Of a stretch of 64,000 bases of DNA, positions 26,501 to 35,229 are shown piece by piece. Numbering within the stretch: the stretch's first letter is position 1; each line of letters opens with the position of its first letter. The DNA lies in contig QUBU01000012.1 of the NCBI GenBank assembly GCA_014337915.1, positions 5,001-69,000 on the forward strand, given 5' to 3'. Origin of the DNA: Gammaproteobacteria bacterium (GTDB lineage Bacteria; Pseudomonadota; Gammaproteobacteria; Steroidobacterales; GCA-2729495). The notes beneath the pieces were generated by a model. It saw only the letters and a program-made list of their open reading frames with translations. It was not told where the DNA came from and searched no databases. The position numbers and the translations under genes are program-made.

Positions 26501-29353
26501 AATGTGATCGCTCAGCCGCTGCTCGAGGTCCGCGGTTTCCGGGGCCGGTCGCCAGGGCTCGGCGAGGTAGGCCAGCAGTGCCTCGATGCGGGAGGCCGCA
26601 TCGCGCAGCGTCACCACCGCCCCTGCCGGCAGGCGTGCCGGGCGCCGGTAGGCCATGCTCACCAGCGCATTCAGCGCCTCGGTCAGCGGCTGGCCCAGGC
26701 CCACGCGCGCCATGGCAAAGCTGCCATCCAGCGTGTGGCAGGAGCGATGTAGTTCCTCGGTCACGGCATAGGGCGGTGCGGCCTCGTCGCAGTGGGCGAC
26801 GAACCGGCGCAGCATTGCCAGGTGTCCACCGACTTCCCGGGTGAAGATGTCCAGCAGGACCGGATCCATGCCACCTGCTGTGGCCGTCGCGGCCACCGGT
26901 TCCGGTTCCGGCTCCGGCTCCGGCTCCAGTTCCGGGGCGGCCGGCGCCGTGGACTCCGGCTGCAAGGGCGCTGCCGGCTGCTGGATATCGGTTCCGGCAA
27001 CGGCGACCAGCCGCGGCGGCTGCGCGGGTTGCGCGGCAACCGCAGCAGCTCCCGTGCCCTCCTCGGCGTCACCGGTCGCTGCCGCCTGCGGTTCAGCCAG
27101 GGCCTGGACACGGGCGAGCAGCGGCTTGAGGTCCGTGGCCGGCGCGGCCCCGACCTCCAGCTGCTCGAGCAGCGATGGCAACAGGCTGACGCAGTCCTGC
27201 AGGGTGCCCATCAGCTGCGGGCTGCGCTGGACGGTGCCATTGATGACGCGGTTGAGGAGCAGTTCGACCTTCCAGCAGAACTCGCCGATCAGGTCGGCGC
27301 CGACCATCCGGCCACTGCCCTTCAGCGTGTGGAAGGCGCGCCGCAGGGATGCCAGCGAATTGCCATCGGCATCGTCGCGTTCCCAGGCCGCGAACGCCCG
27401 GGCGATGCCGCTGATCTCCTCGCGCGCCTCCTCGATGAACAGCTCCAGCAGCTCCGGGTCGAGGCGTTCCGGCCCGCCGCTGAAAACCACCGTCGGCGCC
27501 GGTGGCGGCCGGGTTGCGGCCGGCGGGAGCATGGCGGGACCCGGAATGACCTGCGTGGCCTCGTGCCCGGCAGGTGCCGCGGCCACCGTTTCGGCGGCAT
27601 CCAGCCCCGCTGCATGCTCCAGCGCCGCCTCGGCTCCCTCGACGGGCGCGGCCTGCGCGAGGCCCTCGAGGCAGCGCTCGGCGTTGTCGAGCATGTAGTG
27701 CGGTTCGCTGCGCCCGGCCTGCAGGGTTTCCAGGTAGTACTCCAGGGCCACGGTTGCATCGGCCAGCCGGTCCAGGCGTACACGCTCCGCGCGTCCCTGC
27801 CCCTGGCCGAGTACGCCGCGGATGGCGCGTTGCAGGCCGCCGACCACGCCGGCAGCCCGCTCCTTGCCGAGCATCAGCAAGCCGGCGGTGATGCCCTGGA
27901 GCTGCTCCGGCACGGCGTCCATCGCCGCAGCGTCGCCACCCCGGTCGGTGATCTGGGTGATGGCTTCCTTCACACGCGCGAGATTCACCAGGCACTCGCG
28001 CATGACGGCCGGGGTCACCTGGCTGAGGTCGGCGCCGGTTTCCCGCGGCGTATCCGCGGCGGCGGCCACCGGCTCGCCGGCGCGTGGCGCGATCATGCCG
28101 ATGAGGTCGGCCTCGAGCCGATCCTCGACGCCGAGCAGTGCGGCGGCAATGCCCACGAGGGCGGACTCCTGCGGCCGGCGGCCGTGGGAGATCAGCTCCT
28201 GCAGTTCCTCGCGGCGCGTCTGCACCGCTTCGCGCAGGTCACCGAGGCCAAGCACCCCCAGGGTATCGCCGATCTTCTTCAGCAGCTCCAGCTGCGGCGC
28301 GAGTTCTTCGACCCGCTCCATGCCGGTGCGCACGAAGATGTCCAGTACGTCCTTCACGCGCCCAAGATCCTCGCGGATCGCCTGGGCCACGGTCTGCATC
28401 AGCTTGACGCTGGGCGCCGACAGGCTCTGGCGCGCCTCTTCGACCTGCGCATCGCCCGGCACCAGCTCGGAGAGATTGAAGGCGGCGCGGATGGCAGTGG
28501 CGCGGGGGCCGCTGCTGCGGGACCGTGCCACGTAATAAAGCAGGTTGTTGACGAGCTCCGTCGGCGGCACCTTGGCGAACTGGGCCTCGCCCAGCGTGCG
28601 CAGGCGCTTCATCTCCCGGTCTACCTGGCCCATCAGGCGCTTGAGCGAAACGCTGGTCTCCAGTCCCCCGTCCAGCAGGACCTCGATGATGCCGGCAGCC
28701 ACCCACCAGAGGTGATGGACCTGCTCGGTGGCGGCGGCACTCTCCAGGCGCTCCACGACGCCGGCCATCTGGCGCAGGCTGGCCTCCGGCTCATCACCAC
28801 GGATCCACCCGAGCAGTGCCAGCTGGAAACGCGGGCGCAGCTCGCCCGCCAGGCGCATGAGATCCTCGCCGTCGGGCCGGGCGCGGGGCAGCTGGCTGGT
28901 CGCCCGCGGGTCGCCACCGACGTTGAGGAGCAGCAGCGTGCTCTCCGAAAGCAGTGGCCGCCCCCGGGCGGCACGCAGGTCGTTGAGCAGCGGCAGCAGC
29001 ACCAGCGGGATATCGCGGCCGCCATTGAGCACCCGCTCCACGTAGGCCGGCAGCTGCACGGCGGAGCGCATCAGCGCCTCGAGCGGTTCCTCGGCGCCAC
29101 CATCGCGGCGCTTCAGTCTGGCCAGGTAGGCACAGGTCTGCTCCATCTCCTCGGCCAGCAGGCTGGCGCCGTGGGTCTCCGTCATGCGCAGCACACCGCG
29201 CGCGGTGTGCAGCAGGGAGGCCACGCGCTCCAGTGCCTGGGAGCCGCCGTCGCCCTCGGCGAACTGCTCGAGCACCACGCGCGCATCGTTGAGCGTGACC
29301 GCCAGCTCGTCGCTGACGATCTGCAGCGATGCCTGTGGAATCGCGGTGTTCAT
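23600..29353 (-). CDS. chpA: chemosensory pili hybrid histidine kinase (CheA-like)
   Basis: 1917-aa sensor kinase at the core of twitching-motility chemotaxis (also called PilL). Domains: PilL-type N-terminus; Hpt with HTLKGSGRMVG (about residue 676); a second Hpt-like module CHTLDGSFAMA (about 872), where the usual Lys is Asp; a Pro/Glu repeat linker (about 1020-1050); a third Hpt HTLKGGARMAG (about 1112); dimerisation; HATPase (LRNAVVHGIE, DDGRGID, GRGIGMDVV, about 1510-1610); CheW-like P5 (about 1650-1780); and a C-terminal receiver (LVVDDSITMRR, ILLDVEMPRMDG, LGKPY). P. aeruginosa ChpA is larger and has more Xpt domains. Phosphate should flow to PilG and PilH. No pilK gene lies between it and pilJ. 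Confidence 0.93.
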   Translation of the reverse strand: MNTAIPQASLQIVSDELAVTLNDARVVLEQFAEGDGGSQALERVASLLHTARGVLRMTETHGASLLAEEMEQTCAYLARLKRRDGGAEEPLEALMRSAVQLPAYVERVLNGGRDIPLVLLPLLNDLRAARGRPLLSESTLLLLNVGGDPRATSQLPRARPDGEDLMRLAGELRPRFQLALLGWIRGDEPEASLRQMAGVVERLESAAATEQVHHLWWVAAGIIEVLLDGGLETSVSLKRLMGQVDREMKRLRTLGEAQFAKVPPTELVNNLLYYVARSRSSGPRATAIRAAFNLSELVPGDAQVEEARQSLSAPSVKLMQTVAQAIREDLGRVKDVLDIFVRTGMERVEELAPQLELLKKIGDTLGVLGLGDLREAVQTRREELQELISHGRRPQESALVGIAAALLGVEDRLEADLIGMIAPRAGEPVAAAADTPRETGADLSQVTPAVMRECLVNLARVKEAITQITDRGGDAAAMDAVPEQLQGITAGLLMLGKERAAGVVGGLQRAIRGVLGQGQGRAERVRLDRLADATVALEYYLETLQAGRSEPHYMLDNAERCLEGLAQAAPVEGAEAALEHAAGLDAAETVAAAPAGHEATQVIPGPAMLPPAATRPPPAPTVVFSGGPERLDPELLELFIEEAREEISGIARAFAAWERDDADGNSLASLRRAFHTLKGSGRMVGADLIGEFCWKVELLLNRVINGTVQRSPQLMGTLQDCVSLLPSLLEQLEVGAAPATDLKPLLARVQALAEPQAAATGDAEEGTGAAAVAAQPAQPPRLVAVAGTDIQQPAAPLQPESTAPAAPELEPEPEPEPEPVAATATAGGMDPVLLDIFTREVGGHLAMLRRFVAHCDEAAPPYAVTEELHRSCHTLDGSFAMARVGLGQPLTEALNALVSMAYRRPARLPAGAVVTLRDAASRIEALLAYLAEPWRPAPETADLEQRLSDHIAALEHPPQEPLERTGELTGVQPEPESMAPPADDSIIVEELPLPEVIELTAELPAASELAEFVEPVEPGDSNEPVEPIEPVEPIEPVEPIEPIEPVEPVEPPATAAPASAAPALPYDPEIAAIFAEEAAELLESADAAVARLAENRGGAGDEQAMADLQRYLHTLKGGARMAGLGIMGAFSHDLETLLIRVGEGLIPRSPAFSELLQASLDELHRLREDVMTGEQQRLAPQLAARVRAALSAEEAPSVVPAPSMPVPPPPAEMAPATPAAPVLPEAAHPEALAEVPPAAAAAPPVEPEPEPAPVVPLVAPEPEPVPAPALPEISLPALERISELARELEQPAAAQAGRVPLAAEAAESTAARLPAAERRETARVDSLLLDQLLNNAGEISIFQSRLSQQVNLIQFNLEELGATVVRLREQLRKLELETEAQILFRHQDDGGGRGDFDPLELDRYSTIQQLSRSLAETTTDVNSLKDLLQNMARDTEALLVQQARTATELQDGLMRTRMVPFHQHGPRLARLVRQTAMEVGKRAELQMQGGGELDRQVLERMLGPFEHMLRNAVVHGIELPAEREAAGKPATGSIFINLRRDGSEAVVEIADDGRGIDVAAVRRKAADLGFIEPGTAVSDEEAMQFILRPGFSTADRLTQAAGRGIGMDVVTSEVAKLGGSLRIGSVAGRGTTFTIRLPFTLAVTQALIVRCGAELYAMPLPTVEGVIRLSRSELLARLGTPQPVIDYGGQSYQFRHLGEFLGLGPARIPEEQSRVSVILVRAAEHSTALIADEMLDSREIVVKPVGPQLATIRGIAGATILGDGRIAVILDMGILVRTLRPGATLRAPVVEAPARGPLALVVDDSITMRRVTQRLLERNGFRVVTAKDGLEAIGVLQDHRPDIILLDVEMPRMDGYEFAKHVRNNADTATVPIVMITSRVSDKHKARAIEVGVNDYLGKPYQERALLEAVRHQLQQA
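26205..26294 (-). repeat. in-frame 18-bp tandem repeats encoding an EPV/EPI linker in chpA
   Basis: The unit TCGATCGGTTCGACTGGC occurs three times exactly at 26232-26285 with degenerate copies on both sides. On the coding strand it gives alternating EPI and EPV steps, a rigid acidic Pro/Glu linker between Hpt-like modules. The 18-bp length keeps the frame if copy number changes. Confidence 0.85.
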
Positions 29354-29382
29354 GGCGGGGCGGGGTGCCGCGGAGCCTGCCG

Positions 29383-31398
29383 TCAGGCCGTGCGCTTGCC
29401 GATGACGCGCAGCCCCCGTTCACCGTAAGCACCGGCCTCGGCGCCGGGCGCCGCCGGGCGCGGTTCCGGCCCGCGGCCACGACGTGCATCCAGCGCCCCG
29501 GCCGGCAGCCGGAAGCCGGCCACCGAGCGGCGCAGCTGCGCTGCCAGCGCGGCCAGCTTGCTGATCGACTCGCGGGTGTTGCTGGTGCCGGACGCCGTCT
29601 GCGAGTTGATCTGCTGCAGCAGCTCGACGATGCGGATCACCGCGGCCGCGGCACCCGCCTGTTCCCGCGCCGAATTGGAAATGTTCTGCACCAGGCTGGC
29701 AATCTGGCTGGAGACCTGCTCGATCTCCTCCAGCGCGGCTCCGGCATTCTCGGCAAGCAGCGCACCGCCCACTACATCGGTGGTGCTGCGCTCCATGGAG
29801 ACGATCGCTTCGTTGGTATCGGCCTGGATGGTGCGCACCAGCACTTCGATCTGCTTGGTCGCGTTGGCTGAGCGCTCCGCCAGGCGCTGGACCTCGTCGG
29901 CCACTACCGCGAAGCCACGGCCAGCCTCGCCGGCCATCGAGGCCTGGATGGAGGCGTTCAGTGCCAGGATGTTGGTCTGGTCGGCGATGTCATTGATGAG
30001 CTCGACGATGTTGCCGATCTCCTGCGAGCTCTCGCCGAGCCGCTTGATGCGCTTGGAGGTGTCCTGGATGGTCTCGCGGATGGCGTTCATGCCCTCGATG
30101 GTACGGCGCACCGCCTCGCCGCCCTTGTGGGCGACATCCACCGAGTGCCGCGCCACGTCGGAGGAGCGCTCGGCGTCGCCAGAGACCTCCTCGATGGAGC
30201 CGACCATGCGGCTGATCGCCTGCGAGGCGGAGTCCACCTGCTTGGACTGTGCCTCGCTGGCCTGCCCCAGCTGTGCCGCGGTGCTTTCCGCGCTACGCGC
30301 CGCCCCGTCCAGCAGGATGGCACTCTCGTTGATGGTGGTGACCAGCTCGCGCAGCGCCTCCACCGCATAGTTGATGGAATCGGCGATAGCGCCGGTGATG
30401 TCCTCGGTCACCGTGGCCTGCACGGTCAGGTCACCGTCGGCAAGGCTCGACAGCTCGTCGAGCAGGCGCAGGATCGCCTGCTGGTTACGGTCCGCCTGGT
30501 CGCTGGCCAGCTGCACCGCTGCGGCGGGTGGCGCCTGGAAGGCCACCCAGGCCAGCATCACGAGGATCACCGCGGCCAGCACCAGCAGCCCGATCACCAG
30601 CACCTGGCGGGCCGGCACCCCGGCGGCGCCCGCCTCGGCGGCCGGTACGCCCACCAGGCGCAGGGCAACCTGGTCCAGCTGGCGAGAAGCCTGCGCGATC
30701 AGGTCGAGCCGGTCACCGAGGGCGCGGGCATCGCGCACGCGGGTAAACACTTTGTCGCGCGCGCTGGCCAGGCGCCCCAGCGCTTCCACGGCCCGCGACC
30801 CGCCCACTGCCTTGAGGTTGAGATCCGGGTCACCGTTCTGCAGGCCGAGGATGATCTGCGCCACGTCGATCTCGGTCTGGCCGAGCGCATTGGCGATGTC
30901 GGTCGGCTTGCCGGGGCCGCCCACCAGCGCCCGTACCTGCGGCACGATGCCTGCGACGATGGTCTCGAGCCGCTGCAGTTGCGCAGCAGTGGCTGCCTGG
31001 CCGCTGGCGGCGAGCTGCAGCTCCCCGACTTCGCGGCGCAGCGCTGGCATGAGTTTCTCCAGATCCGCCACCACGGCGTAGGCGCCGAGGATTTCCGGCC
31101 GTCCCTTGCTGATGATGGCGGCATTGGCCCGCACCTGGCCCGCCAGCGGATCGGCATCGTTCGCGCCCGCGGCGCCGAGCTGCGCCACGCTGCGCGCCAG
31201 TGCGTCGAAGGCCTGCGGCATGCCGCGCATGGCCTCGCGCGCCTGCAGGACAGCCGCCTGGAGCTCGGCATCGGCACCCGCCGCTGCACCCGGGACTCCC
31301 GGTCCCTTGAGCACCAGCGCCATGGCGCCCACCAGCGACAGGAACAGGCACAGAGCGAGGATGACCAGATTCCGGGAGCGGTTGCTGCTGTTGAACAT
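29383..31398 (-). CDS. pilJ: methyl-accepting chemotaxis protein of type IV pili
   Basis: 671-aa membrane receptor. TM1 at about residues 10-30 (LVILALCLFLSLVGAMALVL), a periplasmic PilJ-type helical sensor with two repeats (about 40-255), TM2 about 267-288 (VLVIGLLVLAAVILVML), HAMP, then the MCP signalling tip INDIADQTNILALNASIQAS near 480. ATG 31398 is preceded by GGAGGA at proper spacing; an upstream TTG would overlap that site. It starts 88 bp after pilI and ends 29 bp before chpA. It should couple surface or pilin signals to ChpA through PilI. Confidence 0.94.
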   Translation of the reverse strand: MFNSSNRSRNLVILALCLFLSLVGAMALVLKGPGVPGAAAGADAELQAAVLQAREAMRGMPQAFDALARSVAQLGAAGANDADPLAGQVRANAAIISKGRPEILGAYAVVADLEKLMPALRREVGELQLAASGQAATAAQLQRLETIVAGIVPQVRALVGGPGKPTDIANALGQTEIDVAQIILGLQNGDPDLNLKAVGGSRAVEALGRLASARDKVFTRVRDARALGDRLDLIAQASRQLDQVALRLVGVPAAEAGAAGVPARQVLVIGLLVLAAVILVMLAWVAFQAPPAAAVQLASDQADRNQQAILRLLDELSSLADGDLTVQATVTEDITGAIADSINYAVEALRELVTTINESAILLDGAARSAESTAAQLGQASEAQSKQVDSASQAISRMVGSIEEVSGDAERSSDVARHSVDVAHKGGEAVRRTIEGMNAIRETIQDTSKRIKRLGESSQEIGNIVELINDIADQTNILALNASIQASMAGEAGRGFAVVADEVQRLAERSANATKQIEVLVRTIQADTNEAIVSMERSTTDVVGGALLAENAGAALEEIEQVSSQIASLVQNISNSAREQAGAAAAVIRIVELLQQINSQTASGTSNTRESISKLAALAAQLRRSVAGFRLPAGALDARRGRGPEPRPAAPGAEAGAYGERGLRVIGKRTA

Positions 31399-31486
31399 GT
31401 CTGCTGCGTCCTCCAAACGGGGCGCGGCCAGCGCGCCACTCCTGTCGTCTTTTTATATATGCCGCGGGTTGCGCCTGCAGCCCCGG

Positions 31487-32059
31487 CTAGTCCTCTGCGG
31501 CCCTCTGGAACTCGCGGCTCTGCAGGAGCTTCTCCACCCGCAGCACCGGCCAGACCTCGAGGCCGCGGCGATAGGCACCGTCCAGGTAGCGGTCCGCACG
31601 GATCGCGGTCTGCGGCGTTTCGCTGACATGCTCGCGCTGCAGGAACCGGCGAAAGCCATACACTTCATCCACCACCAGGCCCACCGGGAACTCGTTGCTG
31701 TTGGCCACCAGCACGCGCGCGGCGCGCTCGCCCGTGATCGCGCCGGCACCGAGGAAGCCCCGCAGATCGGCCACCGGCAGCAGGTGGCCACGGACGTTCG
31801 CCAGGCCGCGCACCCAGGACCTGGCCCCGGGCACCCGGGTCAGCGCTGGCGGCAGCATCAGTACTTCGCGGACTTCCTCCCGCGCGACGACAAAGCGTTC
31901 GTTGCCGAGCCGCAGGCCGATCCCTACCCACTCCTCACCGCTGACATCATCGCCGGGACCGCCGGTCAGTGCCACCCGTGAGCGCCGCTCGATCTCACGC
32001 AGCAGCTCGAAGGGATGTTCCCTGAGGGTCCGCAGCCCGGTGCCCGCCGACGTCGTCAC
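31487..32059 (-). CDS. pilI: CheW-like coupling protein
   Basis: 190 aa with a CheW domain (IGLRLGNERFVVAREEVREVL, VRGLANVRGHLLPVADLRGFLG, FPVGLVVDEVYGFRRFL). Starts with GTG 32059, 10 bp after pilH. It bridges PilJ and ChpA. Confidence 0.93.
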   Translation of the reverse strand: MTTSAGTGLRTLREHPFELLREIERRSRVALTGGPGDDVSGEEWVGIGLRLGNERFVVAREEVREVLMLPPALTRVPGARSWVRGLANVRGHLLPVADLRGFLGAGAITGERAARVLVANSNEFPVGLVVDEVYGFRRFLQREHVSETPQTAIRADRYLDGAYRRGLEVWPVLRVEKLLQSREFQRAAED

Positions 32060-32069
32060 GATGGCCGGA

Positions 32070-32435
32070 TCACGACTTGATGTTGGCCCTTACTGCCGCC
32101 ACCAGTTCGTCGTCCCCCACAGGCTTGGTGATGAAACTGACCGCGCCCTGGCGCAGTCCCCAGATCCGGTCCGTCTCCTGGTGCTTGGAGGTCACGATCA
32201 CCACCGGGATGGAGGCCGTGGCCGGATTCTTCGTCAGCTGTCGCGTGGCCTGGAAACCGTTCATGCCCGGCATGACGATGTCCATCAGGATCACGTCCGG
32301 GTGCTCGCGCTCGGCCAGCGAAATCGCCTCCTCGCCCTCGCTGGCCACCAGCGTGTCGAACCCATGGCGCTGCAGCGCCTGGGAGATCACGTGCTGATCG
32401 GTCGGCGAGTCATCAACGATGAGTACCAGCGTCAT
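32070..32435 (-). CDS. pilH: twitching motility response regulator
   Basis: 121-aa single receiver domain: acidic pocket IVDDS, phospho-acceptor Asp in VILMDIVMPGMNGFQ, conserved Thr/Ser in VIVTSK, Lys in FITKPVGDDE. No output domain. PilH is CheY-like and in Pseudomonas affects retraction; it is the second gene after pilG. Confidence 0.94.
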   Translation of the reverse strand: MTLVLIVDDSPTDQHVISQALQRHGFDTLVASEGEEAISLAEREHPDVILMDIVMPGMNGFQATRQLTKNPATASIPVVIVTSKHQETDRIWGLRQGAVSFITKPVGDDELVAAVRANIKS

Positions 32436-32459
32436 GGCTACGTCCTCCGGGGCTGCGCC

Positions 32460-32897
32460 TCAGCGCGCCACATGGCCCCTGATGGCCCCCAGCAGTTCGT
32501 CCTTGGTGAATGGCTTCGTCAGGTAGTGCTCCGAGCCGACGATGCGGCCACGCGCACGGTCGAACAGCCCGTCCTTCGAGGACAGCATGATCACCGGCGT
32601 ATCCTTGAAGGTGCGGTTGTTCTTGATCAGCGCGCAGGTCTGGTAGCCGTCGAGGCGGGGCATCATGATGTCCACGAAGATGATGTCGGGGCGGTGGTCG
32701 GCGATCTTGGCCAGCGCATCGAAGCCGTCCACGGCCGTGTACACCTGGCAGCCTTCCTTGGAGAGCAAGGTCTCGGCCGTGCGGCGGATGGTCTTGCTGT
32801 CGTCGATGACCAGGATCTTCAGCCCGTTCAGGTCGCCGGAACCTTCCGCAGCCACCGAGCCCTCCATGCGGGGAATCTGCTTTTGCCCTTTTAACAT
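32460..32897 (-). CDS. pilG: twitching motility response regulator
   Basis: CheY-like regulator, 145 aa from ATG 32897, or 135 aa from ATG 32867, which fits the usual PilG N-terminus better; neither has a clear Shine-Dalgarno. The PilG signature LVIDDSKTIRRTAETLL, the acceptor Asp in FVDIMMPRLDGYQT and LTKPFTKDELL are complete. It is first in the pilGHIJ-chpA-chpC operon and divergent from gshB, as in Pseudomonas and Xanthomonas. It should promote pilus extension. Confidence 0.94.
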   Translation of the reverse strand: MLKGQKQIPRMEGSVAAEGSGDLNGLKILVIDDSKTIRRTAETLLSKEGCQVYTAVDGFDALAKIADHRPDIIFVDIMMPRLDGYQTCALIKNNRTFKDTPVIMLSSKDGLFDRARGRIVGSEHYLTKPFTKDELLGAIRGHVAR

Positions 32898-33137
32898 AAC
32901 GGTTTAGGCTCATCCATGCCTGGCGCCGGGGCGACTCCCAGTCGCAGGCCGGCAGGCAGATACGACACACCCGGACGGGCATCCCGGACCCGCGCAACAG
33001 CGACCTGGTCCGGGTCCGAAAAACCCCACGCACGCACCGCCCGGATCATAACGCCGCGCTGGTGATATTTCAGCAACCGTAGGGGAGAATTGCGTTTTTG
33101 CCGCCTGCGTCACAATTCAGGGCGAGGAGCAATCGCG

Positions 33138-34097
33138 TTGGCCAGCACCGTTCGACTCGGGATCGTCATGGATCCCATCAGCGCCATTCATCCGGCCAAG
33201 GACAGCAGCCTCGCCATGCTGCTCGAGGCCCAGTTCCGCGGGATGGACCTGTTCTACTTTGAACAGAATGACCTGCGCATCCGCAACGGCAAGGCGCTGG
33301 GCCGCGCCCGTCGCCTGCGAGTCCATGACCGCGGCGAGCACTGGTTCGATTTCCTGGGCAACGAGGATGTCGAGCTCGGCAGCCTCGATGTGATCCTGAT
33401 GCGCAAGGATCCGCCCTTCGACACCGAGTACATTTACACCACCTACATCCTCGAGCGCGCCGCGGAGGACGGCGTCCTGGTGCTCAACCGCCCGGCGGCC
33501 CTGCGCGACATCAACGAAAAGGCCTTCACCGCCTGGTTCCCGCAGTGCTGCCCCGACACGCTGATCACCCGCTCCATGGCCGAGATGCGCAGCTTCATGG
33601 CGGAACACGAGGCCATCGTCGTCAAGCCGCTCCACGGCATGGGTGGACGTTCGATCTTCGTGGTACGCCGGGGCGACCTCAACGCCAACGTCATCTTCGA
33701 GACCCTGACAGCCTACGAGACCCGCCATGCCATGGCCCAGCGCTACATCCCAGAGATCCGCCAGGGTGACAAGCGCATCCTGCTGGTCGACGGCGCGGCT
33801 CCCGCGCAGGTGCTGGCGCGGGTACCGGCCGCAGACGACAACCGCGGCAACCTGGTCATGGGCGCTGCCCCCGAAGTGCGCCCACTCACCGAACGCGACC
33901 GCTGGATCGTCGCCCAGGTCGGCCCGGTGCTGCGCGAGCGCGGCGTGCTCTTCGCCGGCATCGACGTGATCGGCGACTACCTCACCGAGGTCAACGTCAC
34001 GAGCCCCACCGGCATCCGCGAACTGAAGAAGTACGGCAAGGTGGATCTGGCGGCGAGGTTCCTCGATGTTGTGGTGGAGCGGCTCGCTGCGCGCTGA
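33138..34097 (+). CDS. gshB: glutathione synthetase
   Basis: ATP-grasp ligase joining gamma-glutamylcysteine and glycine. 319 aa from TTG 33138, placed 8 nt after GAGGAG (33124-33129); E. coli GshB is 316 aa. Motifs: LGIVMDPISAIHPAKDSSLAM, LMRKDPPFDTEYIYTTYILE, the glycine-rich loop KPLHGMGGRSIFVV, AQRYIPEIRQGDKRI and LTEVNVTSPTGIREL. The 3' end overlaps apbE by 32 bp. It begins a rightward cluster gshB-apbE-tonB-yqgE-ruvX. Confidence 0.96.
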   Translation: MASTVRLGIVMDPISAIHPAKDSSLAMLLEAQFRGMDLFYFEQNDLRIRNGKALGRARRLRVHDRGEHWFDFLGNEDVELGSLDVILMRKDPPFDTEYIYTTYILERAAEDGVLVLNRPAALRDINEKAFTAWFPQCCPDTLITRSMAEMRSFMAEHEAIVVKPLHGMGGRSIFVVRRGDLNANVIFETLTAYETRHAMAQRYIPEIRQGDKRILLVDGAAPAQVLARVPAADDNRGNLVMGAAPEVRPLTERDRWIVAQVGPVLRERGVLFAGIDVIGDYLTEVNVTSPTGIRELKKYGKVDLAARFLDVVVERLAAR

Positions 34098-35085
34098 AGC
34101 AGCTGCTGCGGCAGCCATCGCCCTGCTGTGCCTCGGCGCCTGCGGCCGCGAGCCACCGGTCGTGGAGCGGGTCATGCCGGTGTTCGGCACGCTGGTGCGC
34201 GTGGAGATTGCCGGCGGGAATCCGGCCGCCGCGCATGCGGCCCTCGACCAGCTGGAAGCGCTCTACCGCCGCATCGACGTCGACTGGCGCGCCTTCGGCC
34301 CCGGCGAACTGGGGCGGGTCAATGCACGGCTCGCCGCCGGGCAGGCGGCGACGCTGTCGCCGGAGCTGGCCCGCATGGTCGCCCGCAGCCTGGAGATCCG
34401 CGAGCGCTCAGGCGGGCTGTTCGACCCGCGCGTCGGCCCGCTGCTGCACCTCTGGGGGTTCGACGACCTCGCGCACCGGACTCCCGCCACCATTCCGGAC
34501 GACGCCAGCATCGACACGCTGCGCGCCACCGCGCTCGGCGCGGCCGAGCTGCGCCTCGACGGGCTGCAGCTCAGCACCACGGCAGCGGTGACGCTCGACC
34601 TCGCCAGCGTGGCCAAGGGCAGTGCCCTGGTGGCGGGAGCCGCGGCCCTGCGTACCGCCGGCATCCGCGATGCGCTGATCGTCGCCGGCGGCGACGTGCT
34701 GGCGCTCGGCAGCCGCGGCCAGCGGCCATGGCGCGTTGGCGTACGCGACCCGCTGGGCCCGGGCCTGCTCGGCCACGTCGACCTCGCCGACGGTGAGGCG
34801 GCGGTGTCCTCCGGAACCTACGAGCGCCATTTCGATGCCGGCGGGCGGAGGTTCCACCACATCATCGATCCGCGCAGCGGCCGGCCGGCGCAGGGCGCGG
34901 CCGGCAGCACCGTCATTGGCCGTGATCCGGAACTGGCGAATGCCGCGGCAACCACGCTGCTGGTGGGCGGCCCCGAGGCCTTCGATGACCTGACCCGGCG
35001 CCTCGGGCTGAGCTGTGCGCTGCTGGTCGCCACCGATGGCCGCCGCCTGCTGACCCCCTGCATGCAGCAGCGCCTGAGGCCCTGA
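34066..35085 (+). CDS. apbE: FAD:protein FMN transferase
   Basis: Attaches FMN covalently to flavoproteins such as Nqr/Rnf subunits in the periplasm. 339 aa; lipoprotein signal with lipobox CLGAC near residue 26. Family motifs MPVFGTLVRVEI, LDLASVAKG (Thr/Ser-rich active region), VAGGDVLALGSRG and HHIIDPRSGRPA with the metal-binding aspartate. ATG 34066 follows GCGAGG and overlaps gshB by 32 bp. No Nqr/Rnf substrate is encoded in this window. Confidence 0.93.
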   Translation: MLWWSGSLRAEAAAAAAIALLCLGACGREPPVVERVMPVFGTLVRVEIAGGNPAAAHAALDQLEALYRRIDVDWRAFGPGELGRVNARLAAGQAATLSPELARMVARSLEIRERSGGLFDPRVGPLLHLWGFDDLAHRTPATIPDDASIDTLRATALGAAELRLDGLQLSTTAAVTLDLASVAKGSALVAGAAALRTAGIRDALIVAGGDVLALGSRGQRPWRVGVRDPLGPGLLGHVDLADGEAAVSSGTYERHFDAGGRRFHHIIDPRSGRPAQGAAGSTVIGRDPELANAAATTLLVGGPEAFDDLTRRLGLSCALLVATDGRRLLTPCMQQRLRP

Positions 35086-35148
35086 ACCGGCAGGCGCCGG
35101 GACTACCGGAATCCGTGATGCAATGCCGACCACTGCTGTTGACCCACG

Positions 35149-35154
35149 TATAAT
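35149..35154 (+). promoter_or_regulatory. -10 element upstream of the TonB-like gene
   Basis: A perfect TATAAT lies in the 144-bp gap after apbE. No good -35 is found at 16-18 nt (a TTGACC is only 4 nt upstream). Transcription near 35161 would exclude the in-frame GTG at 35161 as start and favours ATG 35230. Confidence 0.45.
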
Positions 35155-35229
35155 CAGCCAGTGCGCCGCGCGGGGCGCCCGGTCCCGGCGGAACTGCTGG
35201 CTGTTGATCCACGGCAGCGACGGACGGTG

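Noticed and set aside
24809-26752. 647-aa forward ORF opposite chpA
   Set aside because: Antisense to chpA with skewed Arg/Gly/His composition and no domain.
35161-35229. Upstream GTG start for the TonB-like protein
   Set aside because: It coincides with the predicted transcription start and lacks a Shine-Dalgarno; ATG 35230 fits the family.
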